From: Mangrovimonas futianensis
Lineage (GTDB): Bacteria > Bacteroidota > Bacteroidia > Flavobacteriales > Flavobacteriaceae
Direction of reading: 5' to 3'
Assembly (NCBI RefSeq): GCF_021245805.1
Contig: NZ_JAJJNF010000002.1
Span: forward strand, 124,001-188,000
DNA length: 64,000 bases
This document shows, one piece after another, positions 17,010-26,507 of this stretch (position 1 is the stretch's first letter; each line of letters begins with the position of its first letter). The notes beneath the pieces are model-generated. The model did not search any database. It saw nothing but the letters and a program-made list of their open reading frames with translations, and was not told the origin of the DNA. Made by a program: the position numbers and the translations under genes.

Positions 17010-17057
17010 CCTGCCTAAATCTTCAGTAAGTTTTCCAAAATCTGAAGATTAGGCAGG
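17010..17057 (-). terminator. Terminator of pckA
   Basis: A long hairpin pairs CCTGCCTAAATCTTCAG (17010-17026) with CTGAAGATTAGGCAGG (17042-17057), with one bulged A. On the minus strand the stem is followed by TTTTTATTTTT, so it terminates pckA. On the plus strand no T tract follows, so gpsA is not clearly served. Confidence 0.85.
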
Positions 17058-17087
17058 CACTTCAATAATTAATAACTAAAAATTGTT

Positions 17088-18710
17088 TTATATCGTGTCA
17101 GCTAATTGATGGTGTTCATCAATAAGTGGTCCACCTTCCATAATTTGTGCTGAAGCTTGACTAGCAAATTTTTCAAAATTCAAATGGAATGAATGTGCTA
17201 ATCCAATTGCTTTACTTATGTAAGCTCCTTTTTGCAACCAAGTATTCATCGGATCCAAAATTTCAGTTGGAACTCCTGGGCAATACTTCGGCATGAACAA
17301 TCCGAAAATTGGATGTTGTTCGAAGTCTACATTATCTAATTCTCCATTAAGGATGGCAGAAATCATAGCTCTTGTATATTTCAACTTGATTCTAGAACCA
17401 ACTCCATAAGGGCCACCGCTCCATCCAGTGTTGATCAACCAAACATTTACTCCAGCTTCTTGCATTTTAGCGCTTAACATTTCAGCGTATGCAGTAGGGT
17501 GCAATGGCATGAATGGTGCTCCAAAACAAGCAGAGAATGAAGGTACAGGCTCAGTAATTCCAGCTTCAGTACCAGCTACCTTAGCAGTATAACCAGAGAT
17601 AAAGTGATATGCTGCTTGACCTGGAGTCAATTTAGATACTGGAGGCAACACACCAAAAGCATCACAAGTCAAGAAGAATATGTTCTTAGGATTATCAGCA
17701 TAAGAAGGAACTTGAATGTTATCTATATGTTCAATTGGATAACTTACACGTGTATTTTGAGTAATGGTACTGTCTTCAAAATCTACTTCTCCATTATTTA
17801 TGATAACGTTCTCAAGTAAAGCTCCAGGTCTGATTGCTCTATAGATATCTGGTTCTTTTTCTTCTGTTAAGTCAATAACTTTGGCATAACAACCTCCTTC
17901 AAAATTGAAGATTGAGTTGTTGGCTGTCCAACCATGTTCATCATCACCAATCAATTTTCTGTTAGGGTCTGCAGAAAGGGTTGTTTTTCCTGTTCCAGAT
18001 AATCCGAAGAAAATGGCTGTATCACCTTCTTCACCCACATTAGCAGAACAGTGCATAGGCAATACGTTTCTTTCTACTGGAAGAATCAAGTTCAAGGCTG
18101 TAAATATTCCTTTTTTCATCTCACCAGTATAGGCTGAACCTCCAACTAATGCAATTTTATCTGTAAAATTGATAATTGAGAAGTTTCCTTGTCTTAATCC
18201 AACAGCCTCTGGATCTGGAGCTACGTAGCCAGGAGCACAAAGCACCAACCAATCTTCCTCAAATGTTTCAAGTTCTTCTTCAGAAAGTCTTAAAAACATG
18301 TTGTTGACAAACAAGTTTGACCAAGGAAATTCTGTAACAGTTCTAACATTTAATTTGTACTCTGGATCGGCACACACATACCCATCTCTAGCATAGATTT
18401 CTTTACCAGAAAGGTATTCAACGACTTCGTCTTTTAATTTGTTGAAATTCTCAGGAGAAATAGGTTTGTTTATTTTTCCCCACCAGATTTTATCTTTGGT
18501 ATACTCGTCTTGTACCAAAAATCTATCTTGAGGTGAACGCCCTGTAAATTTTCCTGTATTAACGGCTAGGGTGCCATTTGCAGTTTCCTGCCCCATCCCT
18601 TTTTCAACGGTTATTTTTTGAAGGGATTCAGGGCTTAAATTCCAATGAACTACCGTGTCTTTCAAACCATATTTTTCTAGGTTTCTTTCGGCTTCTACTA
18701 AAGTTCCCAT
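17088..18710 (-). CDS. pckA: Phosphoenolpyruvate carboxykinase (ATP)
   Basis: The 540-residue enzyme converts oxaloacetate and ATP to phosphoenolpyruvate, the entry step of gluconeogenesis. It has the ATP-type P-loop GLSGTGKTTLSAD (236-248), the following kinase-2-like IGDDEHGW, and TGRSPQDRF near residues 56-64 for substrate binding. Length is standard for the ATP-dependent form. It has its own terminator and a long upstream region, so it appears monocistronic and individually controlled. Confidence 0.97.
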   Translation of the reverse strand: MGTLVEAERNLEKYGLKDTVVHWNLSPESLQKITVEKGMGQETANGTLAVNTGKFTGRSPQDRFLVQDEYTKDKIWWGKINKPISPENFNKLKDEVVEYLSGKEIYARDGYVCADPEYKLNVRTVTEFPWSNLFVNNMFLRLSEEELETFEEDWLVLCAPGYVAPDPEAVGLRQGNFSIINFTDKIALVGGSAYTGEMKKGIFTALNLILPVERNVLPMHCSANVGEEGDTAIFFGLSGTGKTTLSADPNRKLIGDDEHGWTANNSIFNFEGGCYAKVIDLTEEKEPDIYRAIRPGALLENVIINNGEVDFEDSTITQNTRVSYPIEHIDNIQVPSYADNPKNIFFLTCDAFGVLPPVSKLTPGQAAYHFISGYTAKVAGTEAGITEPVPSFSACFGAPFMPLHPTAYAEMLSAKMQEAGVNVWLINTGWSGGPYGVGSRIKLKYTRAMISAILNGELDNVDFEQHPIFGLFMPKYCPGVPTEILDPMNTWLQKGAYISKAIGLAHSFHLNFEKFASQASAQIMEGGPLIDEHHQLADTI

Positions 18711-19039
18711 TTTCTTAATTTTTTATTGTTACTAATTATAATCTCATCTAGTTGCTGAGAACGATCTAAGTGTCAAATACAAAATTTACCCTTAATAATT
18801 CCCAGGTTACAAGCTCTTCCCGTGACTTAAACGGCATTACTTGTTTAATTACATATCAAAGGTATACGACATATGTAAAAATAAACATGAAAAAAGTCAT
18901 ATTAAGTATTTAAAATAAGAGTTAACTTATTGATAACTATAACGTTTTCTTAATCTTCTAATGCTTTAATTTGGAATCATTTCAAGAAGATTTTTTGAAA
19001 AAAAATGCCCATGACCCCTATTTTTTGCAAAAACTTAAC
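18711..19039. other. Intergenic region between pckA and a divergent small gene
   Basis: This stretch of about 330 nt holds no convincing gene. On the minus strand TACCTTTG (complement of 18857-18864) is a candidate -7 box for pckA with a leader of about 140 nt. On the plus strand TAATTTG at 18967-18973 is one base short of the consensus and could serve the gene at 19040. An in-frame TTG at 18971 would add 23 residues to that gene, but these lack any membrane or signal character. Confidence 0.45.
18857..18864 (-). promoter_or_regulatory. Candidate -7 box of pckA
   Basis: The minus strand reads TACCTTTG, a consensus match, about 147 nt upstream of the pckA ATG. No -33 TTTG is visible at the right distance, so confidence is modest. 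Confidence 0.4.
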
Positions 19040-19432
19040 ATGAATATCATGTACATTTGTTCTGTGAAAAAGTTAGTTTACATTTTTGGATTTTTCTTTT
19101 TTCTCTCGCTTGTTGGGTTTTCATTAAACAAGGAAATAGCTTGTGAAAGCTTGTCTTCTGAATTCCAATTGAACCACGGGAACAAGGCTGATGTATCCAC
19201 AAATGATAATTGTATCCTTAATCATTCTGAACCTCTTGAATATGCTCCCACTTTTGGAACAGATTTAGAGGTCATTTTTGATACCGATTCTTCCCATTAT
19301 TTTGGGTATTTGCCATTTCATTTACAGAATTATACCCCTGCTTGCAGTAGTACCTTTACACTCCATAATGAAGAGCCTCAAATTTTTCTTGGGGTTTCAC
19401 AAATCATTTTCCCCTTTCATTACCATTGGTAA
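19040..19432 (+). CDS. Small membrane-anchored protein, unknown
   Basis: From the ATG at 19040 the product has 130 residues. One strong hydrophobic segment (VYIFGFFFFLSLVGFSL) is followed by an acidic, Cys-containing hydrophilic domain and the unusual aromatic tail QIIFPFHYHW. I do not recognise the family. The start is uncertain: a TTG at 18971, this ATG, or a GTG at 19064 just before the membrane segment are all possible. A TAnnTTTG match at 19052-19059 would favour the last one. The topology should place most of the protein outside the cytoplasm. Confidence 0.6.
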   Translation: MNIMYICSVKKLVYIFGFFFFLSLVGFSLNKEIACESLSSEFQLNHGNKADVSTNDNCILNHSEPLEYAPTFGTDLEVIFDTDSSHYFGYLPFHLQNYTPACSSTFTLHNEEPQIFLGVSQIIFPFHYHW

Positions 19433-19513
19433 TGCATCCCATTTTTAAAAAATTTAGCGGTCTTTAACAACAAGACCATATTCAACTTATTTCAAATTTA
19501 AATTTTATAAAAA

Positions 19514-19996
19514 ATGGATGTAGCAAGTACCCTATTGGGTTCCATCATAGTTAGTATATGTATATTTCCTTTTGTAGCCGTACAAGTAGGAAGCAATAAA
19601 AAGAAAAAACACGTTATAAACACTTTAAACCAAATGGCTCAAAATCGCCAATGCCAGATTTCAACTGTGGAACAATGTGGTGATTATGCCATAGGCCTCG
19701 ATGAAGTCAACCAAATGGCTTTCTTTGTTAAAAAAAATGATGAAGTAGCATTGGAAAATGAAGTAGATTTAAAACACGTAGTCGAATGCTATGCCCATAC
19801 CCAATCTAAAACGATACGTTCTGGGCAAGATAAAAAGGAAATTATAACCCAAGTAGAACTTAGTTTTAAACATAAAACACACGAAAAAAAGCTAGCAGAT
19901 TTTATCCTGTACAGCGAAAATTTCAACGCTCAATTGGGAAATGAATATCCTATGGCGCAAAGGTGGGCTAAAATCTTAAATAACCATTTATCTTAA
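19514..19996 (+). CDS. Small membrane-anchored protein with basic stop-transfer, unknown
   Basis: The 160-residue product starts with one membrane helix (LLGSIIVSICIFPFVAVQVG) followed by NKKKKH, so the rest should be cytoplasmic. The remainder is a soluble alpha/beta domain with GDYAIGLDEVNQMAFFVKK and a C-terminal QRWAKILNNHL helix. No family is recognised. It is followed by a strong terminator. Confidence 0.75.
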   Translation: MDVASTLLGSIIVSICIFPFVAVQVGSNKKKKHVINTLNQMAQNRQCQISTVEQCGDYAIGLDEVNQMAFFVKKNDEVALENEVDLKHVVECYAHTQSKTIRSGQDKKEIITQVELSFKHKTHEKKLADFILYSENFNAQLGNEYPMAQRWAKILNNHLS

Positions 19997-20010
19997 TAGA
20001 TTGAAAAACA

Positions 20011-20040
20011 AAAGCCTCAATTTATTTTGAGGCTTTGTTT
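20011..20040. terminator. Bidirectional terminator between convergent units
   Basis: Arms AAAGCCTCAA (20011-20020) and TTGAGGCTTT (20027-20036) with a 6-nt loop, T-rich on the right and A-rich on the left, separate the plus-strand gene ending at 19996 from the minus-strand efflux unit ending at 20059. Confidence 0.88.
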
Positions 20041-20058
20041 CTTTTTATTTAGATCTTT

Positions 20059-20454
20059 CTACTTTACCACAACACCTTTTTCCTGCATTAAAGGTATTGG
20101 TTGTAGTGCCTTTAAATTGATAGTATTGGGTCGAAATAAGAAAGTCTTTTCAAACATAGTATTCCCTTCAAAGAAAGTCACCTTAAATTCATTGTTCAAG
20201 GTTAAAACATCCTCATGTAAAAACTCAACCTTAGCATAACTTTTTGCTGGCAACTGTTCCAACTTATGTCTCATAAGAGAGGTTTCCTTGTCAGCCGAAT
20301 ATCCCCTGGAAACAATTAAAACCATTTCTAAAGGCACATCTTTATCATTGATTAAATAAACGTTCCAATCCTGGGTTCTGTGAACTTGATTAAATTCATT
20401 GACAGCAGCACAAAATACCCCTTCAACCTTCGGGATTTCAATATCTTTTCTCAT
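20059..20454 (-). CDS. Conserved small cytoplasmic protein, unknown
   Basis: The 131-residue product has no signal peptide or membrane segment. It looks beta-rich, with DWNVYLINDKDVPLEMVLIVSRGY, YAKVEFLHEDVL and FKVTFFEGN strands. I do not recognise a named domain. It lies 14 nt behind the TetR gene as the last member of the seven-gene minus-strand run and ends at the shared terminator. Confidence 0.75.
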   Translation of the reverse strand: MRKDIEIPKVEGVFCAAVNEFNQVHRTQDWNVYLINDKDVPLEMVLIVSRGYSADKETSLMRHKLEQLPAKSYAKVEFLHEDVLTLNNEFKVTFFEGNTMFEKTFLFRPNTINLKALQPIPLMQEKGVVVK

Positions 20455-20468
20455 GCTGTAAAATTAAC

Positions 20469-21059
20469 TTATTTCAGTTTAGGAAACACATAAGTAGTCT
20501 TAGTAATTCCTCTTAAGCTGTAAACAATGAAATGATCTAGAAGCTCCTGTGAAGAATATCTTTGAAACAAATTATCATGTAAAAAAGCGATTTCCTCAAT
20601 CCTGTTAAAATACAAATCACAGAAAAGGTTTAAGTTTACCTCATCTACCAAGAGGCCTTGTTCTTGGGCTTTGACTAACAAACTATATACTTTTTCTCTT
20701 ACGAATCGGTGTCTGAATTCATCAAACAATTTATTAGCCAAAGGGTAGTATTTTTTTAAACCAAAGATGAAAGACGGTTTAAAATATGACAAACGCTCAA
20801 AACCCTTTTCGTAAATCTTAAGAATACAAAAAAGAGGATCCGGACATTGACTTATTATTTCATCGACTACCTGATTATAGTCATCAATTAAATACTTTAC
20901 ACTAGCAATTACTAGATCCTCTTTACTTGAATAGAATTTATAAATAGTTTTTTTTGAAATACCGAGAGTAGTGGCAAGCTCATCCATAGTGAACCGTTTA
21001 CTTCCAAACTTGGTAAAGTTGGAAATAGAGCATTCTAAAAGATCTTGCTTTGTGGTCAT
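20469..21059 (-). CDS. TetR/AcrR-family transcriptional regulator
   Basis: The 196-residue product has the N-terminal TetR helix-turn-helix: GSKRFTMDELATTLGISKKTIYKFYSSKEDLV at about 18-49. A helical ligand-binding region of unknown specificity follows. It sits 25 nt behind the universal stress gene and at the tail of the RND efflux unit, so control of the pump is a fair inference, although the unit's first gene is another regulator. Confidence 0.92.
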   Translation of the reverse strand: MTTKQDLLECSISNFTKFGSKRFTMDELATTLGISKKTIYKFYSSKEDLVIASVKYLIDDYNQVVDEIISQCPDPLFCILKIYEKGFERLSYFKPSFIFGLKKYYPLANKLFDEFRHRFVREKVYSLLVKAQEQGLLVDEVNLNLFCDLYFNRIEEIAFLHDNLFQRYSSQELLDHFIVYSLRGITKTTYVFPKLK

Positions 21060-21084
21060 TTCAAATAAAACTTAATCTTAAAAT

Positions 21085-21900
21085 TTAATCTACAGGAATA
21101 GATAGTAACGGAATACTAAGCCCGGAAGCCATGACCCTTGTTTTACTTTTATGCACAATAGACTCCCAAAAACCATATTTCTTTGGAATCATTACGAGCA
21201 GATCTGAATCGGATTCCAGGATTTCTTTTTCAATTTCCTTAATAACCGTATCAGAATTTACTTTCTTATAAACATGCACTACATTTTCCAAGCCTTTTTC
21301 AATGTGCTCAAAAATAGGATTCTCTGCCTGTAACTCGTTGACTTTCTTTTCAACATAGAACATGGTTACTTGCGATTTGAGCTGTTCGGCAATCTCCTTT
21401 AACCTTGCCAATGTTCTAAGTGGAATCGCCTGCATTAAATCGCATGCAAAAAGGATCTTGTCAATTCCCTTAAATTTGGCGCCTATGGGTACAGCAAGAA
21501 CAGGGAATTTTTTCATACTGATCAATGTGGTTGTCGGGTTGCCAAGTAAATTCTGTTCCATGGATTTAGCCGACATGCCCATAACCAATAATCGGGCACC
21601 ATGGTTATTCATTAAAGTATCTACCTCACGTTCCCAGTCTATATATTGGCAGTCATATTCAACCTGAATCTTGAACGCTTTGGAAAGATCCTCAGCTTGT
21701 TCCTTTAACTTAGCTCTATTCTTTTCTATCAATTTCTCCATCGCTTCTACCGTCAACCACGTATTTGCGGCGTGTACAGGCAATTTAAAGGAATTGAATA
21801 GTACAAGCTTAGCTTGAAACAATTGTGCCAATGACGCTGAATAGAGGACAGCATTGTCTGATGTTTCAGAAAAATTTGTAGCTACAAAAATAGCTTTCAT
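21085..21900 (-). CDS. Universal stress protein with two UspA domains
   Basis: The 271-residue product contains two tandem Usp folds. The first (1-140) begins KAIFVATNFSETSDNAVLYSA and contains LLVMGMSAKSMEQNLLGNPT. The second (about 145-271) begins IDKILFACDLMQ. The nucleotide motif G-2x-G-9x-G(S/T) is recognisable only partly in domain 1 and is degraded in domain 2, so ATP binding is uncertain. It is placed between the efflux outer-membrane gene and the TetR gene with short spacers, suggesting cotranscription. Confidence 0.9.
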   Translation of the reverse strand: MKAIFVATNFSETSDNAVLYSASLAQLFQAKLVLFNSFKLPVHAANTWLTVEAMEKLIEKNRAKLKEQAEDLSKAFKIQVEYDCQYIDWEREVDTLMNNHGARLLVMGMSAKSMEQNLLGNPTTTLISMKKFPVLAVPIGAKFKGIDKILFACDLMQAIPLRTLARLKEIAEQLKSQVTMFYVEKKVNELQAENPIFEHIEKGLENVVHVYKKVNSDTVIKEIEKEILESDSDLLVMIPKKYGFWESIVHKSKTRVMASGLSIPLLSIPVD

Positions 21901-21929
21901 GATTAATGCTTTTTTTTAAGACCTAATTA

Positions 21930-23345
21930 TTATTTCCATCCACCACCAAGGGCTTTGTATAAATTGACCACACTCAATAATTGCTGAAGTTTGTTGTCTA
22001 TCAAATTCAACTCTGCACTTAGTGCATTTTGTCTGGCAGTTAACAGATCTAAGTATGTGGCATAACCATTAACCAATAACTCCTCAGAATTTGTTTCAGC
22101 TTGTCTTAAAGCTTCTACTTCCTTTTCCCTAAAGTCATATTTTTCTGTTAAGGCATCATAGTTATATAAAGCATTAGAAACTTCATTCCCTGAAACCAAT
22201 AAAGCTCTCTTAAAGTTCAACAATGCTTGCTCCTGTTGTGCCAATGCCACTTCATGTTGTGTTTTAATGGCTCTTTTATTGAAAATAGGCTGAGCCAATC
22301 CACCAACGATATTGGCAAAAAGGGAATTGACATTAATCAATTCATCCAATTCCAAACTTTGCAACCCACCTGAAGCCGTAATGGTAAGCGATGGATAAAA
22401 GTTACTTTTCGCCACATTAGTCAATTCAAACGCATTGATCAAGGCATATTCTGAAGCCATCACATCTGGCCTATTGCGCAACAACGTTGCAGGTACTCCC
22501 AATTTAATTTCAGCTTGAAGGTTTTGACCATCCAACTGGGTTCTTTGAATCTCTTGGGCCGGTCTTCCCAGCAATAAATTCAATGTGTTTTCAGTTTGGA
22601 AAATGGCAACTTCAACATCTATCAATAGTGCTTTTGCATTGTTGTACTGCGCTATATTTCCATCGACAGCGACCTGATTTACCTGACCGGCATCCTTTAA
22701 AGCTTGGATGGTAGTTACACTACTTTCTCTTGCTGCAATGGTTTGCTCGGTAACTGCCTTTTGAGAATCCAAAGCCAAAAGACTGTAATAAGTAGTGGCT
22801 ATACTCGCTATCAATTCGGTTTTTACAGCTTGGTGTGCGGAAACACTTTGTAAATAACTCGCCTCACCCGCTCTTTTATTGCTTCTTATTTTACCCCAGA
22901 TATCTGCTTCCCAAGAAAGATTTCCAGTGATCTCATACTGGTTAATAGCACCATTAAAGAAGGAACCAAATTGACTATTTTTAGACAATTCTTGATGGGT
23001 CATTGAAGCCCCAGCACTTAGACTTGGCAAATACCCGGCTTTTCCTTGTTTCATATAAGCTTCTGCTGCAGCCATTTGTTGGATAGCTACACGAATGTCC
23101 AAATTGTTTTGTAAACCTTCTTCAATATATTGTATCAAATAAGGATCTGTGAACATCTCTTTCCATGACACATCTGCCATTGACAAACTATCTTGTGGCA
23201 AATTATCCGTCCTGTAAAGATCGGTTGTTTCTTCAAATTCCGGTCTCTGGTATTCCTTGGCAACAAAACAACTTTGCAAAGTTGAAGCTGCAAGCACTAT
23301 TAATACCACACGGTTCATAAGAATATTTTTTATAATAGAAATCAT
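21930..23345 (-). CDS. RND efflux outer-membrane lipoprotein (NodT/OprM family)
   Basis: The 471-residue product is a TolC-type outer-membrane channel with a lipobox (C26 in LQSC) and the two repeated OEP regions. QQMAAAEAYMKQGKAGYLPS and NLLLGRPAQEIQRTQ are typical, as is GVPATLLRNRPDVMASEYALINA. The ATG at 23345 lies 2 nt after the permease stop; an internal ATG at 23318 would give a shorter signal peptide. It forms the exit duct of the tripartite pump. Confidence 0.94.
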   Translation of the reverse strand: MISIIKNILMNRVVLIVLAASTLQSCFVAKEYQRPEFEETTDLYRTDNLPQDSLSMADVSWKEMFTDPYLIQYIEEGLQNNLDIRVAIQQMAAAEAYMKQGKAGYLPSLSAGASMTHQELSKNSQFGSFFNGAINQYEITGNLSWEADIWGKIRSNKRAGEASYLQSVSAHQAVKTELIASIATTYYSLLALDSQKAVTEQTIAARESSVTTIQALKDAGQVNQVAVDGNIAQYNNAKALLIDVEVAIFQTENTLNLLLGRPAQEIQRTQLDGQNLQAEIKLGVPATLLRNRPDVMASEYALINAFELTNVAKSNFYPSLTITASGGLQSLELDELINVNSLFANIVGGLAQPIFNKRAIKTQHEVALAQQEQALLNFKRALLVSGNEVSNALYNYDALTEKYDFREKEVEALRQAETNSEELLVNGYATYLDLLTARQNALSAELNLIDNKLQQLLSVVNLYKALGGGWK

Positions 23346-23347
23346 GA

Positions 23348-26300
23348 TTAATTTTCTTCTTTTATTTCAACAACAGCTGGTTTACTTGATACTTTTTCTT
23401 GTAACCATTGGAATAGTATAAACAAGATGGGGATAACAAATACTCCTAAAATAGTACCTATCAACATACCTCCTGCCGCACCAGTCCCGATGGAATTGTT
23501 TCCTTCAGCACCTACTCCTTTTGCCAATACTAGTGGCATTAAACCTAGGATAAATGCAAAAGAGGTCATTAAAATAGGTCTTAAACGAGCTTTAGCTCCA
23601 TGTATGGCAGCATCTACCAGGTCTTCACCATGTCGGCGTCGCTGCAACGCAAATTCCACAATTAAAATAGCATTCTTAGCCAAGAGCCCTACCAACATGA
23701 TCAAGGCAATTTGGAAATAGATGTTGTTTTCCAATCCCATGACTTTGGTTGAGAAAAACGCTCCAAATACTCCTAAAGGCAACGACAAGATAACTGCAAA
23801 TGGTAATAGATAACTTTCATATTGCGCTGCCAACAAGAAGTATACAAACACAATTACCAAAAGGAAAATAACGACTGTTTGGTTACCTGCACTTACCTCT
23901 TCACGGGATAACCCTGAATAAGCTACTTCATAATTACTAGGTAATCCTTTAATCTCTTCATTAACAATGGCAATGGCATCACCTGTACTGAATCCTGGAT
24001 TAGATGCCCCACTAATTTTTGCTGAGTTATAAAGATTAAAACGTGTTACCGTTTGCGGACCATAAACGCGTTTTAAACTTACAAACTGCGTAATTGGCGC
24101 CATATCACCACTACCGGTCTTAATATATAATTCATTCAAGGAACTAGCATCACTTCTATCTTCAGGTTGCGCTTGTACATATACACGGTATTGCTTACCA
24201 AATCTTGCAAAGTCTGCTGCATATACCCCTCCGATATATCCCTGTAGGGTTGAGAAAATGCTACTGATAGGCACCCCAAAACGTTTTGCTAATGGCACAT
24301 TGATATCCAATTCATACTGCGGATATTTGGTGTTAAATGACGATTGTCCATACTGAATTTCTGGGTGTTTCATCAAATTACCAATAAACTGCTGGGTGGT
24401 AGCATCTAAATCTTCAAAGCTTCCTCCTGATTTATCTAACAAGTTCACTTCAAATCCTCCAGAAAGTCCAAATCCTGGAATACTTGGTGGTGCAAAGAAT
24501 ATAATATTGGCATCTGGAATACTCGCTGCTATTCCAAATAATTTACCTATAATGGCATTGGAGGATTGATCTTCACTTTCACGTTCTGACCAATCATTTA
24601 ATTTTACGAATCCCAGACCATAATTGGTACCAGCACCACTAATTAAACTTCGACCATTGATTACAGTAACCCCTCTTACACCAGGAATTTGTTTGGCTTT
24701 TTGATACATTTCTTGGGTTACCATACTGGTTCTATCCATAGAAGCACCGGCAGGTAATTCCACATTCATAAATATGATTCCACGGTCTTCATTAGGCACA
24801 AAACCTGTAGGTGTACTATTTGCTGCCCAGTATATCCCAACTCCTGACAATATTAAAATAACAGCTGAAACCCACTTGTTTTTATATAAAAATGTCAAAG
24901 ATCTTCCATAGCGCTCGGTGGTAGCATTAAACCCAGCATTAAATCTATCGTAGAATTTTTGAAGGAAACTTTTCTTTTTATCCTCATGGTCGTCATGACC
25001 CTTTAAAAGTAGCGCACACAAGGCTGGGCTTAAGGTCAAGGCATTCACCGCCGATATTAAAATAGCAACAATCAATGTGACACCAAATTGTTCGTAAAAT
25101 ACTCCCGTTGGCCCCTGAATAAAAGTCACAGGTATAAATACGGCCGCCATAACTAAAGTAATTGAAATAATGGCTCCCGAAATTTCATGCATCGCATCTA
25201 ATGTTGCTGTTTTCGCACTTTTAGCCCCTTGATCTATTTTGGCGTGTACTGCCTCAACAACTACAATGGCGTCATCCACTACAATACCAATTGCCAATAC
25301 CAAGGCGAAAAGGGTTAATAAATTTACGGAGTAACCAAATAAATTCAAGAAAAAGAAGGTTCCAACAATTGCCACTGGCACTGCAATGGCTGGAATTAAA
25401 GTAGACCGGAAATCCTGCAAGAAAATAAACACCACCAGAAATACCAACAAGAAAGCTTCTACCAAGGTATTTCTAACCTTATTCATGGAAGCAGTCAAGA
25501 AGTTATTGGTATCATAATTGATTTCATAATCAATCCCATCTGGAAAATCCTTAGACAAACGATCTAATTCTGTTTTAATACTATTGATAATCTCTTGTGC
25601 ATTCGACCCTGCCGTTTGGTAAATACCCATATTGACACTTGGATGCCCTTCTGTAAAACCGTATGAGTCATATCCTTGAGCATCTAATTCTATCTTAGCA
25701 ACATCTTTAAGCCTCAAATATTCTCCATTGTCAAGCGCTTTTACAATAATATCTTCATATTGTTTTTCAGTTTTAAAACGACCACTATACTTGATATTAT
25801 ATGAAAATGCCTGTCCGTCATTCTGACCTAACGATCCGGCAGAAGCCTCTAAACTTTGCTCGCGTAAGGCAGCAGTTACATCGCTTGGAACTAAATTATA
25901 GGCTGCCAATTTTTCTGGTTTCAACCAAATACGCATCGCATAATCCTGGTTGGAAAATACGTTTACGTCACCAACACCATTCACCCTTTGTAATGCAGGA
26001 ATAACGTTGATTTTTAAATAATTCTGAACGAATGTTGCATTGTAATCATCATTTGCTGAATATACAGAAAGGAACATCAAAGCTGATGTTTGCTGTTTTT
26101 GTGTGGTAACCCCAGTTTGCACAACCTCTTGAGGCAATAAGGGATTAGCACGCGACACTCTATTTTGAACGTTTACCGCAGCAATATCTGGATCCATTTC
26201 TTGATCGAAGAAAACGGTAATATTAGCAGTACCATTGTTGGCAGCCGAAGAGGTCATATAGGTCATCCCCTCAACACCATTAATCTGCTCTTCAATAGGA

Positions 26301-26488
26301 ATGATGACACTCTCCAAAATAGTTTCGGCACTTGCTCCTGGATAGGTCGCATTCACCTGAATGGTTGGTGGTGCAATATCTGGATACTGTTCTACGGGCA
26401 ACGTGGTATAGCCCAGAACACCCAGAATCACTATAATGATGGAAATAACGGTAGACAATACCGGTCTTTCTATAAATGTTTTTAACAT
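23348..26488 (-). CDS. RND efflux permease, AcrB-like (HAE1 family)
   Basis: The 1046-residue inner-membrane proton antiporter has the full AcrB plan: TM1 at the N-terminus, two large periplasmic loops, and two six-helix halves. The TM4 aspartate pair is at D405-D406 (GIVVDDAIVVVE), and the partner lysine lies in TM10 (GLLAKNAILIVEFA). GFVPNEDRG begins the second half. It is a drug- and solvent-type exporter by family; actual substrates are unknown. It is the third gene of the GbsR-led unit. Confidence 0.96.
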   Translation of the reverse strand: MLKTFIERPVLSTVISIIIVILGVLGYTTLPVEQYPDIAPPTIQVNATYPGASAETILESVIIPIEEQINGVEGMTYMTSSAANNGTANITVFFDQEMDPDIAAVNVQNRVSRANPLLPQEVVQTGVTTQKQQTSALMFLSVYSANDDYNATFVQNYLKINVIPALQRVNGVGDVNVFSNQDYAMRIWLKPEKLAAYNLVPSDVTAALREQSLEASAGSLGQNDGQAFSYNIKYSGRFKTEKQYEDIIVKALDNGEYLRLKDVAKIELDAQGYDSYGFTEGHPSVNMGIYQTAGSNAQEIINSIKTELDRLSKDFPDGIDYEINYDTNNFLTASMNKVRNTLVEAFLLVFLVVFIFLQDFRSTLIPAIAVPVAIVGTFFFLNLFGYSVNLLTLFALVLAIGIVVDDAIVVVEAVHAKIDQGAKSAKTATLDAMHEISGAIISITLVMAAVFIPVTFIQGPTGVFYEQFGVTLIVAILISAVNALTLSPALCALLLKGHDDHEDKKKSFLQKFYDRFNAGFNATTERYGRSLTFLYKNKWVSAVILILSGVGIYWAANSTPTGFVPNEDRGIIFMNVELPAGASMDRTSMVTQEMYQKAKQIPGVRGVTVINGRSLISGAGTNYGLGFVKLNDWSERESEDQSSNAIIGKLFGIAASIPDANIIFFAPPSIPGFGLSGGFEVNLLDKSGGSFEDLDATTQQFIGNLMKHPEIQYGQSSFNTKYPQYELDINVPLAKRFGVPISSIFSTLQGYIGGVYAADFARFGKQYRVYVQAQPEDRSDASSLNELYIKTGSGDMAPITQFVSLKRVYGPQTVTRFNLYNSAKISGASNPGFSTGDAIAIVNEEIKGLPSNYEVAYSGLSREEVSAGNQTVVIFLLVIVFVYFLLAAQYESYLLPFAVILSLPLGVFGAFFSTKVMGLENNIYFQIALIMLVGLLAKNAILIVEFALQRRRHGEDLVDAAIHGAKARLRPILMTSFAFILGLMPLVLAKGVGAEGNNSIGTGAAGGMLIGTILGVFVIPILFILFQWLQEKVSSKPAVVEIKEEN

Positions 26489-26507
26489 AATTTCTGTCTT
26501 CTAAATA

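Noticed and set aside
17010..17057. Long hairpin near pckA as a possible riboswitch or small RNA
   Set aside because: It lies after the stop codon and has a T tract on the minus strand, which fits a terminator; no conserved aptamer-like structure is visible.
23427..23720. Open frame opposite the RND permease gene
   Set aside because: It is the antisense shadow of a highly constrained membrane protein, with no promoter or family match.
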